Shown in pieces: positions 1 to 8,902 of a stretch of DNA of 64,000 nucleotides. This DNA comes from JAVSMW01 sp032027005 (GTDB taxonomy: Bacteria > Bacillota > Thermincolia > Thermincolales > UBA2595), in contig JAVSMW010000001.1 of assembly GCA_032027005.1 (NCBI GenBank), positions 1-64,000 of the forward strand, read 5' to 3'. Numbering within the stretch: the stretch's first letter is position 1; each line of letters opens with the position of its first letter. The notes below the pieces were generated by a model. The model ran no database searches. It was not told the origin of the DNA and saw only the letters and a list, made by a program, of their open reading frames with translations. A program made the position numbers and the translations under genes.

Positions 1-2
1 CT

Positions 3-158
3 TCGCCAGGAGCAAGGTTAGAATCCTCCGGCGACGGCGCGGAAAATCTGGAGCAATACCTCGCCAGATTCCCCGGCCTCATTTCCGAAAGCCTACAGAT
101 AGATTATAATCGTAGGTTGCCGCAGGAAGAATTGTTTTATACCGGGCTAAACAGCTAA
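3..158 (+). CDS. C-terminal fragment of an unidentified protein (5' end outside window)
   Basis: An open frame runs from the left edge to TAA at 156-158 and encodes 51 residues ending in EELFYTGLNS. The gene starts upstream of the window, so neither start nor family can be judged. The fragment is charged and has no membrane segment or cysteines. A CCGGGC/GCCCGG pair (142-147, 172-177) followed by ATTTTT spans the stop and may be a weak terminator. I do not recognise the protein. The frame is plausible because it stays open to the window edge with ordinary codon use, but it is short. Confidence 0.45.
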   Translation, partial: SPGARLESSGDGAENLEQYLARFPGLISESLQIDYNRRLPQEELFYTGLNS

Positions 159-181
159 AAACTCGGCCACCGCCCGGATTT

Positions 182-487
182 TTAATGTTTTATACCTGCA
201 TTGCCGGAAATGCGGGTTATCTTATTTTTATCAGGCTGCTTCTCAACCTGAAAAAAGTCTTTCAGCTCTATCCCGCTATTGTTTAATTTTTGCATAATGT
301 CAGACAAGTCCTCACTGTGGCATTTTATGGCCAGGCCGCAGCCCTCGGAAATTTCCCGGGGTGTCGGTACAATAATAAAGTTCACGCCCTGTTCGCCCAA
401 AATCTTTTCGGCCCGCAATGCACTATGGGTTGTGGGAAATGTCAGCAGACAGTATAGTGATACATTTAAAAGCAGCTTTTTGGTCAT
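182..487 (-). CDS. DUF3343 family protein (putative Se/S carrier-like)
   Basis: This 101-residue protein matches the DUF3343 family in size and in its core: an early strand, a TTHSALRAEK helix (residues ~19-27), a VPTPREIS strand and a GCGLAIKC segment (~49-56) with two cysteines. The family is often described as Se/S-carrier-like, related to the C-terminal part of YedF, and is common in anaerobes with selenium metabolism; its biochemical role is not firmly established. The ATG at 487 has a GGAG site about 8 nt upstream. It is transcribed alone, divergently from the PucR regulator. A probable selenoprotein lies at 26.9 kb, so a selenium link is conceivable but is inference only. Confidence 0.75.
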   Translation of the reverse strand: MTKKLLLNVSLYCLLTFPTTHSALRAEKILGEQGVNFIIVPTPREISEGCGLAIKCHSEDLSDIMQKLNNSGIELKDFFQVEKQPDKNKITRISGNAGIKH

Positions 488-765
488 TTTTTATTCTCCA
501 AATCTTATGTTATTTACTCTATATTATAAAAATAATAACATATTTATTTTAAGCAGAGTAGTTTTATTTTACTCGCTATGTTATTTCCGTTTAATCGCGT
601 AAACAACCGTAAAACTATGTAAATATGCTCCTTACAACATTACAATTCAGGAAGATCTATTTCTGGCGTATAATAAAGAATAATTAAGAATAACGTTTTC
701 AGTGATCATTTGATAGTACTAAGTTGAAGTAAGGGAAGGCACATTAAGTGCAGGGAGGCAAAATT

Positions 766-2043
766 ATGTACAGTAATAAACAAGAATCAGAATATCTTTC
801 ATCCACAGTTGATTCGTTCATGTTATCCCTAATCAACGAAACTAGTTATCAAGGGATTGCTGAAAAGTTGGGTACGATCTTAAGCAAACCCATCCTCATA
901 GAGGATAACTTTTTTCGTATTTTGGGTAAGTTTTTATCAGTTTCCGATGGCTTGGCCTTTCCTAAACCCCAAATGACAGACCCCAATTTGAAGGAATTTG
1001 TAACAAGAGTCCAAAATCAAAAACATCCACTGGTAATACCTCCCTTACCCCAATATGGTGTAAGTCAGTCCAGAATAGTTTATCCAATCGTCACCGGCGA
1101 AGTTGTCCATGGATATCTCCACATATTTGATAGAAGAGATCCCCCCTTTCTCTCTGACGAAGAAAATCAACTTATTATGAAAGTAGTAATGGCTTTATCC
1201 ATAAAAGCGATCAAGGATGATGTTGTAATCCAGACTAGAGAAAAAATGATTGGTCTACTGTATAAGAAACTCATTTTCCAAGAATATCAAAGTGAAAGGA
1301 TAATTCATGAAACTGCTTTGTTTTTAAATCTAGATATCTCAATACCTTCATGGTTAATAGTTGCGCACATTGAGGGATACTGTTCCAATATTGACCAACT
1401 CAAAGCCATTAAAAGCTTTTTAATTGAAAGAGAAGTGGAAGCTAAGGTCGTTTTACTTCAACAAGGACAGTTTTTAATTTTTATTAATGAATGTAAGCAG
1501 CTTTATAAGAAAGTTGCTATTACGTCCCTGGCTCATCAAATTATAGAACACTTAACTAAATGTTTTCCCGCGATAAGATGCTACATTACCCTTGGGCGAA
1601 AATGTTTGAAGCCTGGAGACTACTATAAATCATACCACGAAGCTTTAAAAGCCCTTGATTATTTAAAAGAATCAAATTCAGAAAACCAAGTATTATCTTT
1701 TGATTCACTTGGTATAATCGGTCTGGTTACCTTACCGGAAGATGTGGAGCAAATGTTATCGTTTTCAGAACAAATCCTCAAACCGTTAATCGAGTATGAA
1801 AAGCAAAACTCCAGCCTGAAATTGATACCGACTCTTGAGTGCTTCCTAAAAAATGACTGTCAGATTAAAAAAACAGCGAAGGATTTATTTGTCCACGTGA
1901 ACACCTTGCGTTATCGTTTAGAAAAAATACAAGAGATTTGTCAATTTGATTTAGAAAATGCTGAACTAAAATTCCAACTTTTTTTAGCCTTTAAAATTTT
2001 TAACTTAAAACAGTCATTGGCCCAAACTGCCCGGTCATATTAA
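766..2043 (+). CDS. PucR/CdaR-type transcriptional regulator
   Basis: A 425-residue regulator. The C-terminal ~50 residues (about 363-412) form the PucR-type helix-turn-helix, with the family hallmark VNTLRYRLEKI. The N-terminal half looks like a GAF-like sensory domain and the middle like the GGDEF-derived CdaR region. I chose ATG 766 rather than the in-frame GTG at 748 because AGGGAGG (752-758) sits 7 nt before it. Family members control purine, diacid or aromatic catabolic genes. This gene converges on the 23 kb aromatic cluster and is the only regulator beside it, so it is the best candidate for its control; that is inference. It ends just before a strong terminator. Confidence 0.85.
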   Translation: MYSNKQESEYLSSTVDSFMLSLINETSYQGIAEKLGTILSKPILIEDNFFRILGKFLSVSDGLAFPKPQMTDPNLKEFVTRVQNQKHPLVIPPLPQYGVSQSRIVYPIVTGEVVHGYLHIFDRRDPPFLSDEENQLIMKVVMALSIKAIKDDVVIQTREKMIGLLYKKLIFQEYQSERIIHETALFLNLDISIPSWLIVAHIEGYCSNIDQLKAIKSFLIEREVEAKVVLLQQGQFLIFINECKQLYKKVAITSLAHQIIEHLTKCFPAIRCYITLGRKCLKPGDYYKSYHEALKALDYLKESNSENQVLSFDSLGIIGLVTLPEDVEQMLSFSEQILKPLIEYEKQNSSLKLIPTLECFLKNDCQIKKTAKDLFVHVNTLRYRLEKIQEICQFDLENAELKFQLFLAFKIFNLKQSLAQTARSY

Positions 2044-2063
2044 CTTTGCAGGCACATCGTGTC

Positions 2064-2100
2064 AAAATCCCACCCGCCATACCTTGGAGGTGGGATTTTT
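2064..2100. terminator. Bidirectional intrinsic terminator
   Basis: Perfect 11-bp inverted repeat (AAAATCCCACC / GGTGGGATTTT) with a 14-nt loop. T-runs follow on the plus strand and A-runs precede it, so it can serve both the pucR-type gene ending at 2043 and the minus-strand thiolase gene ending at 2140. Confidence 0.85.
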
Positions 2101-2139
2101 ATTTGGGTCATACTTTTTATCTTGCGGCAAAAAACCCTG

Positions 2140-3333
2140 CTACGATACTTTGATGACCAGGGCCGCCCCGGTGTCTCCTGCCGCACAGCCGGTGAACAGG
2201 CCATAGCCTCCCCCAAGGATAACCAGCTCTTCTATCAGCTCTATAATTCCCCGGCCGGCAGTCGGTCCCTGGGGATGTCCGTAAATCAGGGAACTCCCAT
2301 AGTTGTTAAAGCCCATTACATCTATTCCCATGACCTTGGCCATATGTACATCATTTGCAACGAATGGATTGTGGGTCTTAAATTGCTTTACATCGCTAAC
2401 CCCAAGGCCAGCTTTATCTAAAGCCATCATGGCGGCCGGCACCACCGCCATGGCCATATGAGCCTTTTCGGCCCGGGCGAAACCATATGAGACTACCTGA
2501 ATTTGGATGTTCTTATCACTGCTTAATTCCCGGGCTCTCTCCCCGGTTGTTACGATAATCCCACAGTTACCGTCTGCCGGATGGGTCTGTGAACCAAAGG
2601 TAAGAACCCCTCCCTCGATGACAGGTTTAAGTTTGGCCAATACCTCTCTCGTGGTTGGCATTACCCCTTCGTCTGCCTCCACCATCCCTATTTCTTTTTT
2701 ACCCTTTTTATACTCTATCGGAAACATATATTTTTTTTGAAATTCACGGTCATTAGCAAGCGCATCCAGGTATTGTTCATACCGCCTGTAAGTTACCTCG
2801 TCACACTCTTCTCTGGTAATATTCCCTGCCTTCTTAACTACATTTTCAGCTGTCTGAATCATAGCAGCTTTTCCATGGGGATCAAAAGCAAAGCTCTCCA
2901 TCACCAGGTTTTGTGAGCTAACCTCACCCCCAGGACCGTTGGGATTTGCCCAAACGGAATGAGGACCGTTGGACAGGCGGTCAGTCATCAGGCAGAAGGC
3001 GTTATTGAAATTTCCCGCTTCCAGGCCTGCGGCCGCCAGGCCGATACAAGTGGTCGAGGTGGAACAGGCCTGGGGGACATGCAGGCCGGGAGTCAACTCC
3101 GCCCCTAAAAGTGCTGCTGCCCAGGGAGCTGTGTAAAATGAATGTACCTGGCCGATGGTTTTTCCCACAAACAGGTAATCAAATATTGCAGCGTCAAGGT
3201 TCTTTGAGGCCAGCCATCTCTTGGCAGTTGCGGCCCCCAGCTCAATCGAATTCTCGTTTTGGATGCTACCCTGCCACCGAACAAAAGGTGAACTGTAATA
3301 CCCACTATAAGGAATAAATGCTTTTGTATACAT
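2140..3333 (-). CDS. Thiolase / acetyl-CoA acetyltransferase family protein
   Basis: A 397-residue thiolase. The nucleophile is in QACSTSTT (Cys90), a conserved His is in THNPF, and the C-terminal motifs are GHPQGPTAGR (His353) and TGCAAGDTG (Cys383), so all four catalytic positions are present. Thiolases cleave 3-ketoacyl-CoA with CoA or condense two acetyl-CoA. GHPQGPTAGR differs from the textbook GHPxGxSGxR, so it belongs to a divergent subgroup. ATG 3333 has GGGGGTG 6 nt upstream. It is the last gene of the aromatic cluster, 33 bp after the 3-hydroxyacyl-CoA dehydrogenase, which fits the last two steps of beta-oxidation of ring-cleavage products. Confidence 0.9.
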   Translation of the reverse strand: MYTKAFIPYSGYYSSPFVRWQGSIQNENSIELGAATAKRWLASKNLDAAIFDYLFVGKTIGQVHSFYTAPWAAALLGAELTPGLHVPQACSTSTTCIGLAAAGLEAGNFNNAFCLMTDRLSNGPHSVWANPNGPGGEVSSQNLVMESFAFDPHGKAAMIQTAENVVKKAGNITREECDEVTYRRYEQYLDALANDREFQKKYMFPIEYKKGKKEIGMVEADEGVMPTTREVLAKLKPVIEGGVLTFGSQTHPADGNCGIIVTTGERARELSSDKNIQIQVVSYGFARAEKAHMAMAVVPAAMMALDKAGLGVSDVKQFKTHNPFVANDVHMAKVMGIDVMGFNNYGSSLIYGHPQGPTAGRGIIELIEELVILGGGYGLFTGCAAGDTGAALVIKVS

Positions 3334-3366
3334 AATAACACCCCCAATTATTGATATCTGAAAAAA

Positions 3367-4224
3367 CTATTTACTGTAGTCATACCACCCGGCGCCGGTC
3401 TTCCTACCGAGGCGCCCGGCCCGTACCAAAGCTTTTACTGTCTGCGGCGGATTCCATTTAGCATCTTTAGACTCATTATAGAAATAGTCAGCCACGAAAA
3501 CGGAGATATCAACTCCGGTAAAATCCATCAGTTGGAAGGGACCCATTGGGTAGTTCAAACCCAGGGTGACAGCCGTATCAACATCCTGAGGAGTTGCTAT
3601 TCCTTCTTCAACAATGCGGATTGCTTCCAGGAACTGGGGCATCATGACCCGGTTGACAATGAAACCGGGTGTATCCTTTTTAACTTCAACAGGGGTCTTG
3701 CCCAAGGCTTCGGCAAGTTCAGATGCTATGGTAACAGTCTCATCATTGGTCCGGTAACCCCGGATAACTTCCACCAGACGCATAACCTGGGCCGGATTAA
3801 AGAAATGCATGCCGCAGACCTTTTCAGGACGGGACGTGGCACTTGCAATAACGGTTATGGACATAGAGGAAGTATTGGTGGCAAGTACTACGTCCGGACG
3901 GCAAATTTTGTCCAACTGGGCGAAAGCGCTCTTCTTAAGTTCCAGGTCTTCGATGATAGCTTCAATGACAAAATCAACGGTAGCAAAATCCTCCACATTG
4001 GTGGTTATAGAAATCCTTGCCAAAGTTGCTTCCTTTTCTTCTACTGTCATTTTCTGTTTCTCGATATTTTTATCCATCAACGAGGCGGCGCGCCTAATGG
4101 CACCATCGACAAAACGCTCCTCCACATCACAGAGAACTACATCAAAACCCTTTGCTGCTGCCAGGTGGGCTATCCCCCCACCCATGGCGCCTGCTCCCAA
4201 GACGCCTATTTTTTTAACGGACAT
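3367..4224 (-). CDS. hbd: 3-hydroxybutyryl/3-hydroxyacyl-CoA dehydrogenase
   Basis: A 285-residue NAD-dependent 3-hydroxyacyl-CoA dehydrogenase, full length for the Hbd/PaaH type. The Rossmann motif GAGAMGGGIA lies near residues 9-18, followed by an acidic residue at the end of the second strand (VVLCDV). HFFNPAQVMRLVEVI carries the catalytic His, and the C-terminal domain includes DTPGFIVNRV and LGLNYPMGPFQLMD. The in-frame TTG at 4242 is longer, but GGAGGAGG directly precedes the ATG at 4224, which I take as the start. The enzyme oxidises 3-hydroxyacyl-CoA to 3-ketoacyl-CoA, the substrate for the adjacent thiolase. In this cluster it probably serves aromatic ring-cleavage products. Confidence 0.93.
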   Translation of the reverse strand: MSVKKIGVLGAGAMGGGIAHLAAAKGFDVVLCDVEERFVDGAIRRAASLMDKNIEKQKMTVEEKEATLARISITTNVEDFATVDFVIEAIIEDLELKKSAFAQLDKICRPDVVLATNTSSMSITVIASATSRPEKVCGMHFFNPAQVMRLVEVIRGYRTNDETVTIASELAEALGKTPVEVKKDTPGFIVNRVMMPQFLEAIRIVEEGIATPQDVDTAVTLGLNYPMGPFQLMDFTGVDISVFVADYFYNESKDAKWNPPQTVKALVRAGRLGRKTGAGWYDYSK

Positions 4225-4270
4225 TAAGTTTACCTCCTCCAATAACAGCTATCTAAACATCAAATTTGTT

Positions 4271-6691
4271 TCAGACTTTGTATATCCGACAGGGGATACC
4301 CCTCAGCAAAGCACTTCCAACTGCCCGATCAAGCGGGTAATCATCCCCTATGAGCACATTTATATTAGCCCTGTCCCATCCGTATAAATTCGATGGGTCT
4401 TCCGGGAACCACCACCCAAATGAAGCATTCACCACCCGGGGATCAAGGTCGGGATTTAAGTGGAGCCTCTGCATAATTCTGCCATTCTTTGTCTCAATGT
4501 AGATCTGGTCTCCTTCTATGATACCAGCATTCTGCGCGGTCTCAGGGTTTACCTGAACCACCGGCTCAGGTCTCATCCCCCGAAGAACCGGAATTTGCTT
4601 GTAAGCCGTATTAACGTATACATCTTCCTTTGGGTTGGTAACCAAAAGCGGGTACTCCTCGGTGAGAGCGGGCAGGACAGACAACTCCTCCCAAAGTGGC
4701 AGTGGACTTATGTTCAGTTCCTTCAACCGCTGGCAGTAAATCTCTACTTTACCTGAAGGTGTCGCGAAATTCAGCTTGTTGTATTCTTTCCTGGGCAGCA
4801 GCGTTCTTTTTTTCTTCAGATCATCGTAGGTTAGTCCGCTGGGGCCCAGCCAGAAATCCAGGGCTTCCTCGTCATCATCCCAGAAAACGTCACCCAGGTC
4901 CAGTTTCTTGGCGAGTTCATTAATAATCTTAGTATCAGCCCAGGCCTCTCCCGGAGGATCAACCAGCTTGGGGTGGGCCCGGACTTCACCGTACCAGCCC
5001 GGCCAATACCCGATTTCCTCGTGTTCCATGCCCGCCGATGCGGGAAGTACGAAATCAGCAATAGCTGTGGTCGGGGTATGAAAAAGTTCTGTCACGACAA
5101 TCAGTTCGAGCTTCTGAAGGGCTGCCATCGTGGCTTTGGAGTTAGGGTAGCTGATGACCGGATTGGTAAGCACGAAAATCGCCGCTTTGGGCAAGTAAGG
5201 ATCTTCTTCCAAAATAGCCTTAACCATCCTCGACGCAGGGATAAACGCGGACCTCAGAGCAAGAGGGTATTCGTTGGCCAGAGATTTTTCGATATTTCTC
5301 TCAGACAGGCGCATGAATTTTGCCGGTCTGATATAGTTTTGCTCGGGCTTGGGAATAATCAACCCCCCCGGCACCTCCACACTGCCGGTGATGGCCACCA
5401 ATATGGCCAGGGCACGGTGCAACTGTAAACTGTTAACCACCTGGTCAAGGGCGTTCCCCCATTGCAGGCAGGCGGGGCCGTACCTGCCAATCAGTCTGGC
5501 GAACCGGCGTATTTGTTCTTCCGGGACCCAGGCTGCTTTTTCAACATCAGCAAAGGAAAATGTCTGAAGACTCTCCTCAAGGCACTCAAAGCCTATCGTC
5601 CAGTTATGTACAAAGTTATTGTCATAGAGCTTTTCTTCTACTATTGCTTTTAGCACTCCCAGAGCCAAAGAACCGTCAGCACCTGGCCGCACCTTTATCC
5701 AGAGATCAGCCTGGGAAGCGAGGTCTGTCTTTCTGGGGTCAATGACAATTAACTTTGCTCCACTTTCAAGAGCATGGGTGATGGTCTCTCTGCGCAAGCC
5801 GCCGGTGGTGTGATTTGAGTTAACTCCCCACAGAACCAACAGTTTTGGGGTGTTCTCTTCATCCGGTACCGGGAATCCGCCGAAGGTCATTGAACTGGCC
5901 AGCCCGAAGTTTACGCCGCAAATCCAGCCCGGCGTAACGACGTTAGGAGTGCCGAATGCAGTCGCAAACCTCTCGCCAAAGGCGAATTCCAATCCTTTGG
6001 GTTCGCCAAGCCCGACGACCAGGTGTTCCGGACCGTATTTTTCTTTAATCTCCTTCAGTTTCCCGGCAATAGCGTCCAACGCCTCGTCCCAGGAGACACG
6101 CTCCCACTTCCCTTCTCCCCGGGCTCCTACCCTTTTCAGGGGATATTTCAGGCGGTCCGGATGTGTGTGAATCTCTGGAATTGAGAGCCTTCCTTTTTTG
6201 ACAACACACATCTCATTGGGAAGTCCGCTCTCCGGATCAGGTGCCATATCTACAACAATCCCGCCGGCCACCGTTACTTTTACAGCACAGTGACCACAGC
6301 AGATATGGCAGAAAGTGAGGTATTCCTGTCTCGCAGTGAGATCAGAATCACTTCTCCTTGCCTGAATTGCCAGGCGGTCTACAAAAACCTCCTGCATAGG
6401 CGAAAACTCGCTGTCGTCAGCCATACCTTCAACAGTAACAATGTTAGAGCCGTCAGCATCCACTGCCATTACCAGGCAGGAAGCGACCGCTTTTTTGTTT
6501 ATTAACACGGCACATGATCCGCATTCACCGACACCACAGCCCTCTTTGGTCCGGGAGAATTTCAGCTTTTCCCTGAGCACCTCAGCCAGGGTCATATTTG
6601 GTTCCACATCCAGCTCATACAGCTTTCCGTTCACGGTAAGCATAATCATTTCGTTTGCGATGATTTGCTTTGTGATGGTTTCCTTAGTCAT
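4271..6691 (-). CDS. Fused CoxS-type 2Fe-2S domain + DMSO-reductase-family molybdopterin oxidoreductase
   Basis: An 806-residue chimera. Residues ~16-110 resemble the N-terminal 2Fe-2S domain of xanthine dehydrogenase/CO dehydrogenase small subunits (Cys52, 57, 60, 72 in GCGVGECGSC...SC). The similarity continues to the MQEVFVDRLAIQ helix and stops where those subunits normally have QCGFC; the second 2Fe-2S domain is absent. A DMSO-reductase-type catalytic subunit follows: 4Fe-4S motif C128-x2-C131-x3-C135-x26-C162, a WDEALD helix, Cys258 as possible Mo ligand, and a C-terminal MGD-binding domain. ATG 6691 overlaps the stop of the upstream CoxM-type FAD gene by 4 bp (ATGA), so the two are translationally coupled. 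The substrate is unknown; aromatic hydroxylation or dehydroxylation is an inference from context. Confidence 0.85.
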   Translation of the reverse strand: MTKETITKQIIANEMIMLTVNGKLYELDVEPNMTLAEVLREKLKFSRTKEGCGVGECGSCAVLINKKAVASCLVMAVDADGSNIVTVEGMADDSEFSPMQEVFVDRLAIQARRSDSDLTARQEYLTFCHICCGHCAVKVTVAGGIVVDMAPDPESGLPNEMCVVKKGRLSIPEIHTHPDRLKYPLKRVGARGEGKWERVSWDEALDAIAGKLKEIKEKYGPEHLVVGLGEPKGLEFAFGERFATAFGTPNVVTPGWICGVNFGLASSMTFGGFPVPDEENTPKLLVLWGVNSNHTTGGLRRETITHALESGAKLIVIDPRKTDLASQADLWIKVRPGADGSLALGVLKAIVEEKLYDNNFVHNWTIGFECLEESLQTFSFADVEKAAWVPEEQIRRFARLIGRYGPACLQWGNALDQVVNSLQLHRALAILVAITGSVEVPGGLIIPKPEQNYIRPAKFMRLSERNIEKSLANEYPLALRSAFIPASRMVKAILEEDPYLPKAAIFVLTNPVISYPNSKATMAALQKLELIVVTELFHTPTTAIADFVLPASAGMEHEEIGYWPGWYGEVRAHPKLVDPPGEAWADTKIINELAKKLDLGDVFWDDDEEALDFWLGPSGLTYDDLKKKRTLLPRKEYNKLNFATPSGKVEIYCQRLKELNISPLPLWEELSVLPALTEEYPLLVTNPKEDVYVNTAYKQIPVLRGMRPEPVVQVNPETAQNAGIIEGDQIYIETKNGRIMQRLHLNPDLDPRVVNASFGWWFPEDPSNLYGWDRANINVLIGDDYPLDRAVGSALLRGIPCRIYKV

Positions 6692-7566
6692 CTTATCGCC
6701 CCCCTGACTTCTTGAAAAGCCTGTTTGATTACTTTTTGAGCGAGGGCTGCGACCGTTTTTTTCCTGTATTCTGCTGTACCGCGAATATCAGTGATAGGAG
6801 TTATTTCCTCCCGGGCTATCCCGGCAGCCTTTTCGATCAGTTCTGCAGTGGGCGCCTGCCCCCGGAGACAAGCCTCAGCCCTTTTAGCCCTAACCGGAGT
6901 CGGGGCTACGGCACTCAGGGCAATCCTGACATCAGTGCAAATTTCTCCATCCATCACCACCGTAGTTCCAACACCTACAATAGCGACATCCATCCTTCTC
7001 AAACTATGCTTGTCATAAGCCCCGCCGCTCCCCGGTAACGGTACCGGTATTTGAATTTCCGCCACTACCTCACCAGGGTGCAGAACCGTTCGACCCGGGC
7101 CGGCAAAGAATTCCTCTACCGGGACAATTCTCTCACCGCCCACACTTACTACCCGCACTTTCGCACCCAAGGCAATGAGGGCTGGAGCGGTCTCAGCAGA
7201 TGGGGAACCATTGCAGATATTTCCTACCACCGTCGCGCGATTTCGGACCTCCACTGTAGCCATATATGCGGCAGCTTGATGCAGAATCGGGAATACTCTC
7301 TTAACCTGAATTGAACCCTTCAATTCCTCTATAGTGGCCAAGGCCCCTATGCGCAGCCCTCGATTATCATCGTAATCGATGTATGCGAGATCCGGTATAC
7401 GCTTGATGTTGACCAGGTAACGCGGTAAGGCTCTTCTGTGCTTCATCTTCACCAGCAGGTCTGTTCCGCCGGCTAAGATTTTCGCCTCATTTCCATATTT
7501 ACAAAGCAAGGCTGAGGCTTCCTGTAAATTGTCAGGCCTCAAATGCACGAATTCAGGAAGTTTCAT
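6688..7566 (-). CDS. CoxM-type FAD-binding subunit (molybdenum hydroxylase family)
   Basis: A 292-residue flavoprotein of the CO dehydrogenase medium subunit/xanthine dehydrogenase FAD-subunit family. The first FAD motif is AGGTDLL (~32-38), the second TVVGNICNGSPSAETAP (~115), and the CO-deh_flav_C domain fills the C-terminal third. It lacks the extra cysteine loop of the homologue at 21.3 kb. Such subunits pass electrons between FAD (often with NAD(P)) and the 2Fe-2S subunit. Here the adjacent and translationally coupled partner is a CoxS-like domain fused to a DMSO-reductase-family enzyme, not the usual molybdenum hydroxylase large subunit. AAAGGAG precedes ATG 7566. Confidence 0.88.
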   Translation of the reverse strand: MKLPEFVHLRPDNLQEASALLCKYGNEAKILAGGTDLLVKMKHRRALPRYLVNIKRIPDLAYIDYDDNRGLRIGALATIEELKGSIQVKRVFPILHQAAAYMATVEVRNRATVVGNICNGSPSAETAPALIALGAKVRVVSVGGERIVPVEEFFAGPGRTVLHPGEVVAEIQIPVPLPGSGGAYDKHSLRRMDVAIVGVGTTVVMDGEICTDVRIALSAVAPTPVRAKRAEACLRGQAPTAELIEKAAGIAREEITPITDIRGTAEYRKKTVAALAQKVIKQAFQEVRGAIR

Positions 7567-7634
7567 GATTTATTCTCCTTTCACAAATTGTCGCAATGGA
7601 GAGCCTCAAAACACCATAATTAAGAACCCTCCAC

Positions 7635-8876
7635 TTATTCCAGATTACGAAGAGATGCTGAAACCATGAAGGCAGCAATTGCCAGCGCAACAGTCACGGC
7701 GGCGGAAAGCCCTAAGCCCGCTTGAGCCCCCATGGCCTGGCCCAACGCCCCAATGATGAAACTGCCAAAAACATTCGTACCCAAAGAGGTCATAGTATAG
7801 ACCCCCATCACCCTGCCTCTCAAATTAGGGGGACTTTGGGTCTGTAGCAGCGCGTTACAGCTGGAATTGAAGGCTACGTTGCTGGCACCGGCCACCAAGA
7901 GGCAAAACATTGACAGCTCATAAGATAGTGAGGCTGAAAAGACCAGCAGGGAAATACCGTAAATCCCCGCCATCAGGCAAATAAACAGACCGGCACGCTT
8001 GAGCCTGCTGGACCAAAATGCCAATGACACAGCACTGAGTACTGCCCCAAAGCCAACAGCCCCATTTAGGAAACCCAGGCCATCCGGGCCAACTTTTAAT
8101 ATATCTGCCGCAAAAACGGGCAGTAGGGTCTGGTAAGAAAAGCTGAAAACGCTTACCAGGCCAATGGTCACAAGTACCGCCAAGGCTGTTTTTTCCTGTT
8201 TCAGGTAACGCAAACCTTCCAGCAGGTCACTCCAGGTATTGGCTCTCTTCGCCATCGACTTGTTAAAACTCGTACGCAAAAAAAGCAATGCAATCATATA
8301 AGGGATAAAGGTCAGGCCATTAATAACAAAACCAAGGCCTACCCCGGAAGTAGTAATTAACAAACCGCCTATTGCCGGGCCAATAAACCTGGTCCCGTGA
8401 AAAACACCGGAATTTAATGACACAGCGTTTAATACAGTATCTTTGTCCACCAGCTCCGACACCAGGGTTTGGCGAGCAGGGCTATCAAAGGTTTCCGCGA
8501 TACCGTGGATTAACACTAAAACCATCACATGCCATATGGCAATTACACCTGCCAGGCTCAAAACACCAAGCATAATGGTAACCAGGGTAAGCGCCAGCTG
8601 GGCGTAAAAAATTACCCATCGTTTATCCCACCTATCTACGTAAACCCCGGTTATGGGTGAGAGCACCAAAAAAGGCAGCCAATGCACAACGTTGGATAAT
8701 CCCAAGATAAAAGCCGATCCGCTAATCTCGTATACCAACCAGTTGCGGAGCACTATTTCCATCCAATTCCCTATGTTGGAAATAGAACCAGTAAAAAATA
8801 CCAGTCGAAAGTCCCTGGACTGGAGAGCTTTAAAACGAGATGCTATGGTGTTTGCTACTATGCCGTTGCACTCCAT
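7635..8876 (-). CDS. MFS transporter
   Basis: A 413-residue major facilitator superfamily protein with about 12 hydrophobic segments. The early YVDRWDKRWV loop is the conserved MFS loop 2-3 motif, and the pattern resembles the MFS_3/EntS exporter group. The ATG at 8876 is preceded by CAGGAGGGATGAC. It sits between the ABC ATPase and the CoxM-type gene in the aromatic cluster, all on one strand with short gaps. Its substrate cannot be read from sequence; export or exchange of an aromatic acid is possible. Drug export is the alternative typical of this group. Confidence 0.85.
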   Translation of the reverse strand: MECNGIVANTIASRFKALQSRDFRLVFFTGSISNIGNWMEIVLRNWLVYEISGSAFILGLSNVVHWLPFLVLSPITGVYVDRWDKRWVIFYAQLALTLVTIMLGVLSLAGVIAIWHVMVLVLIHGIAETFDSPARQTLVSELVDKDTVLNAVSLNSGVFHGTRFIGPAIGGLLITTSGVGLGFVINGLTFIPYMIALLFLRTSFNKSMAKRANTWSDLLEGLRYLKQEKTALAVLVTIGLVSVFSFSYQTLLPVFAADILKVGPDGLGFLNGAVGFGAVLSAVSLAFWSSRLKRAGLFICLMAGIYGISLLVFSASLSYELSMFCLLVAGASNVAFNSSCNALLQTQSPPNLRGRVMGVYTMTSLGTNVFGSFIIGALGQAMGAQAGLGLSAAVTVALAIAAFMVSASLRNLE

Positions 8877-8902
8877 GTCATCCCTCCTGAAATTTATTCC
8901 GT

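Noticed and set aside
3532..4227. Plus-strand 231-codon frame opposite hbd
   Set aside because: It mirrors the GC-rich third positions of the hbd gene; no ribosome site or domain was found.
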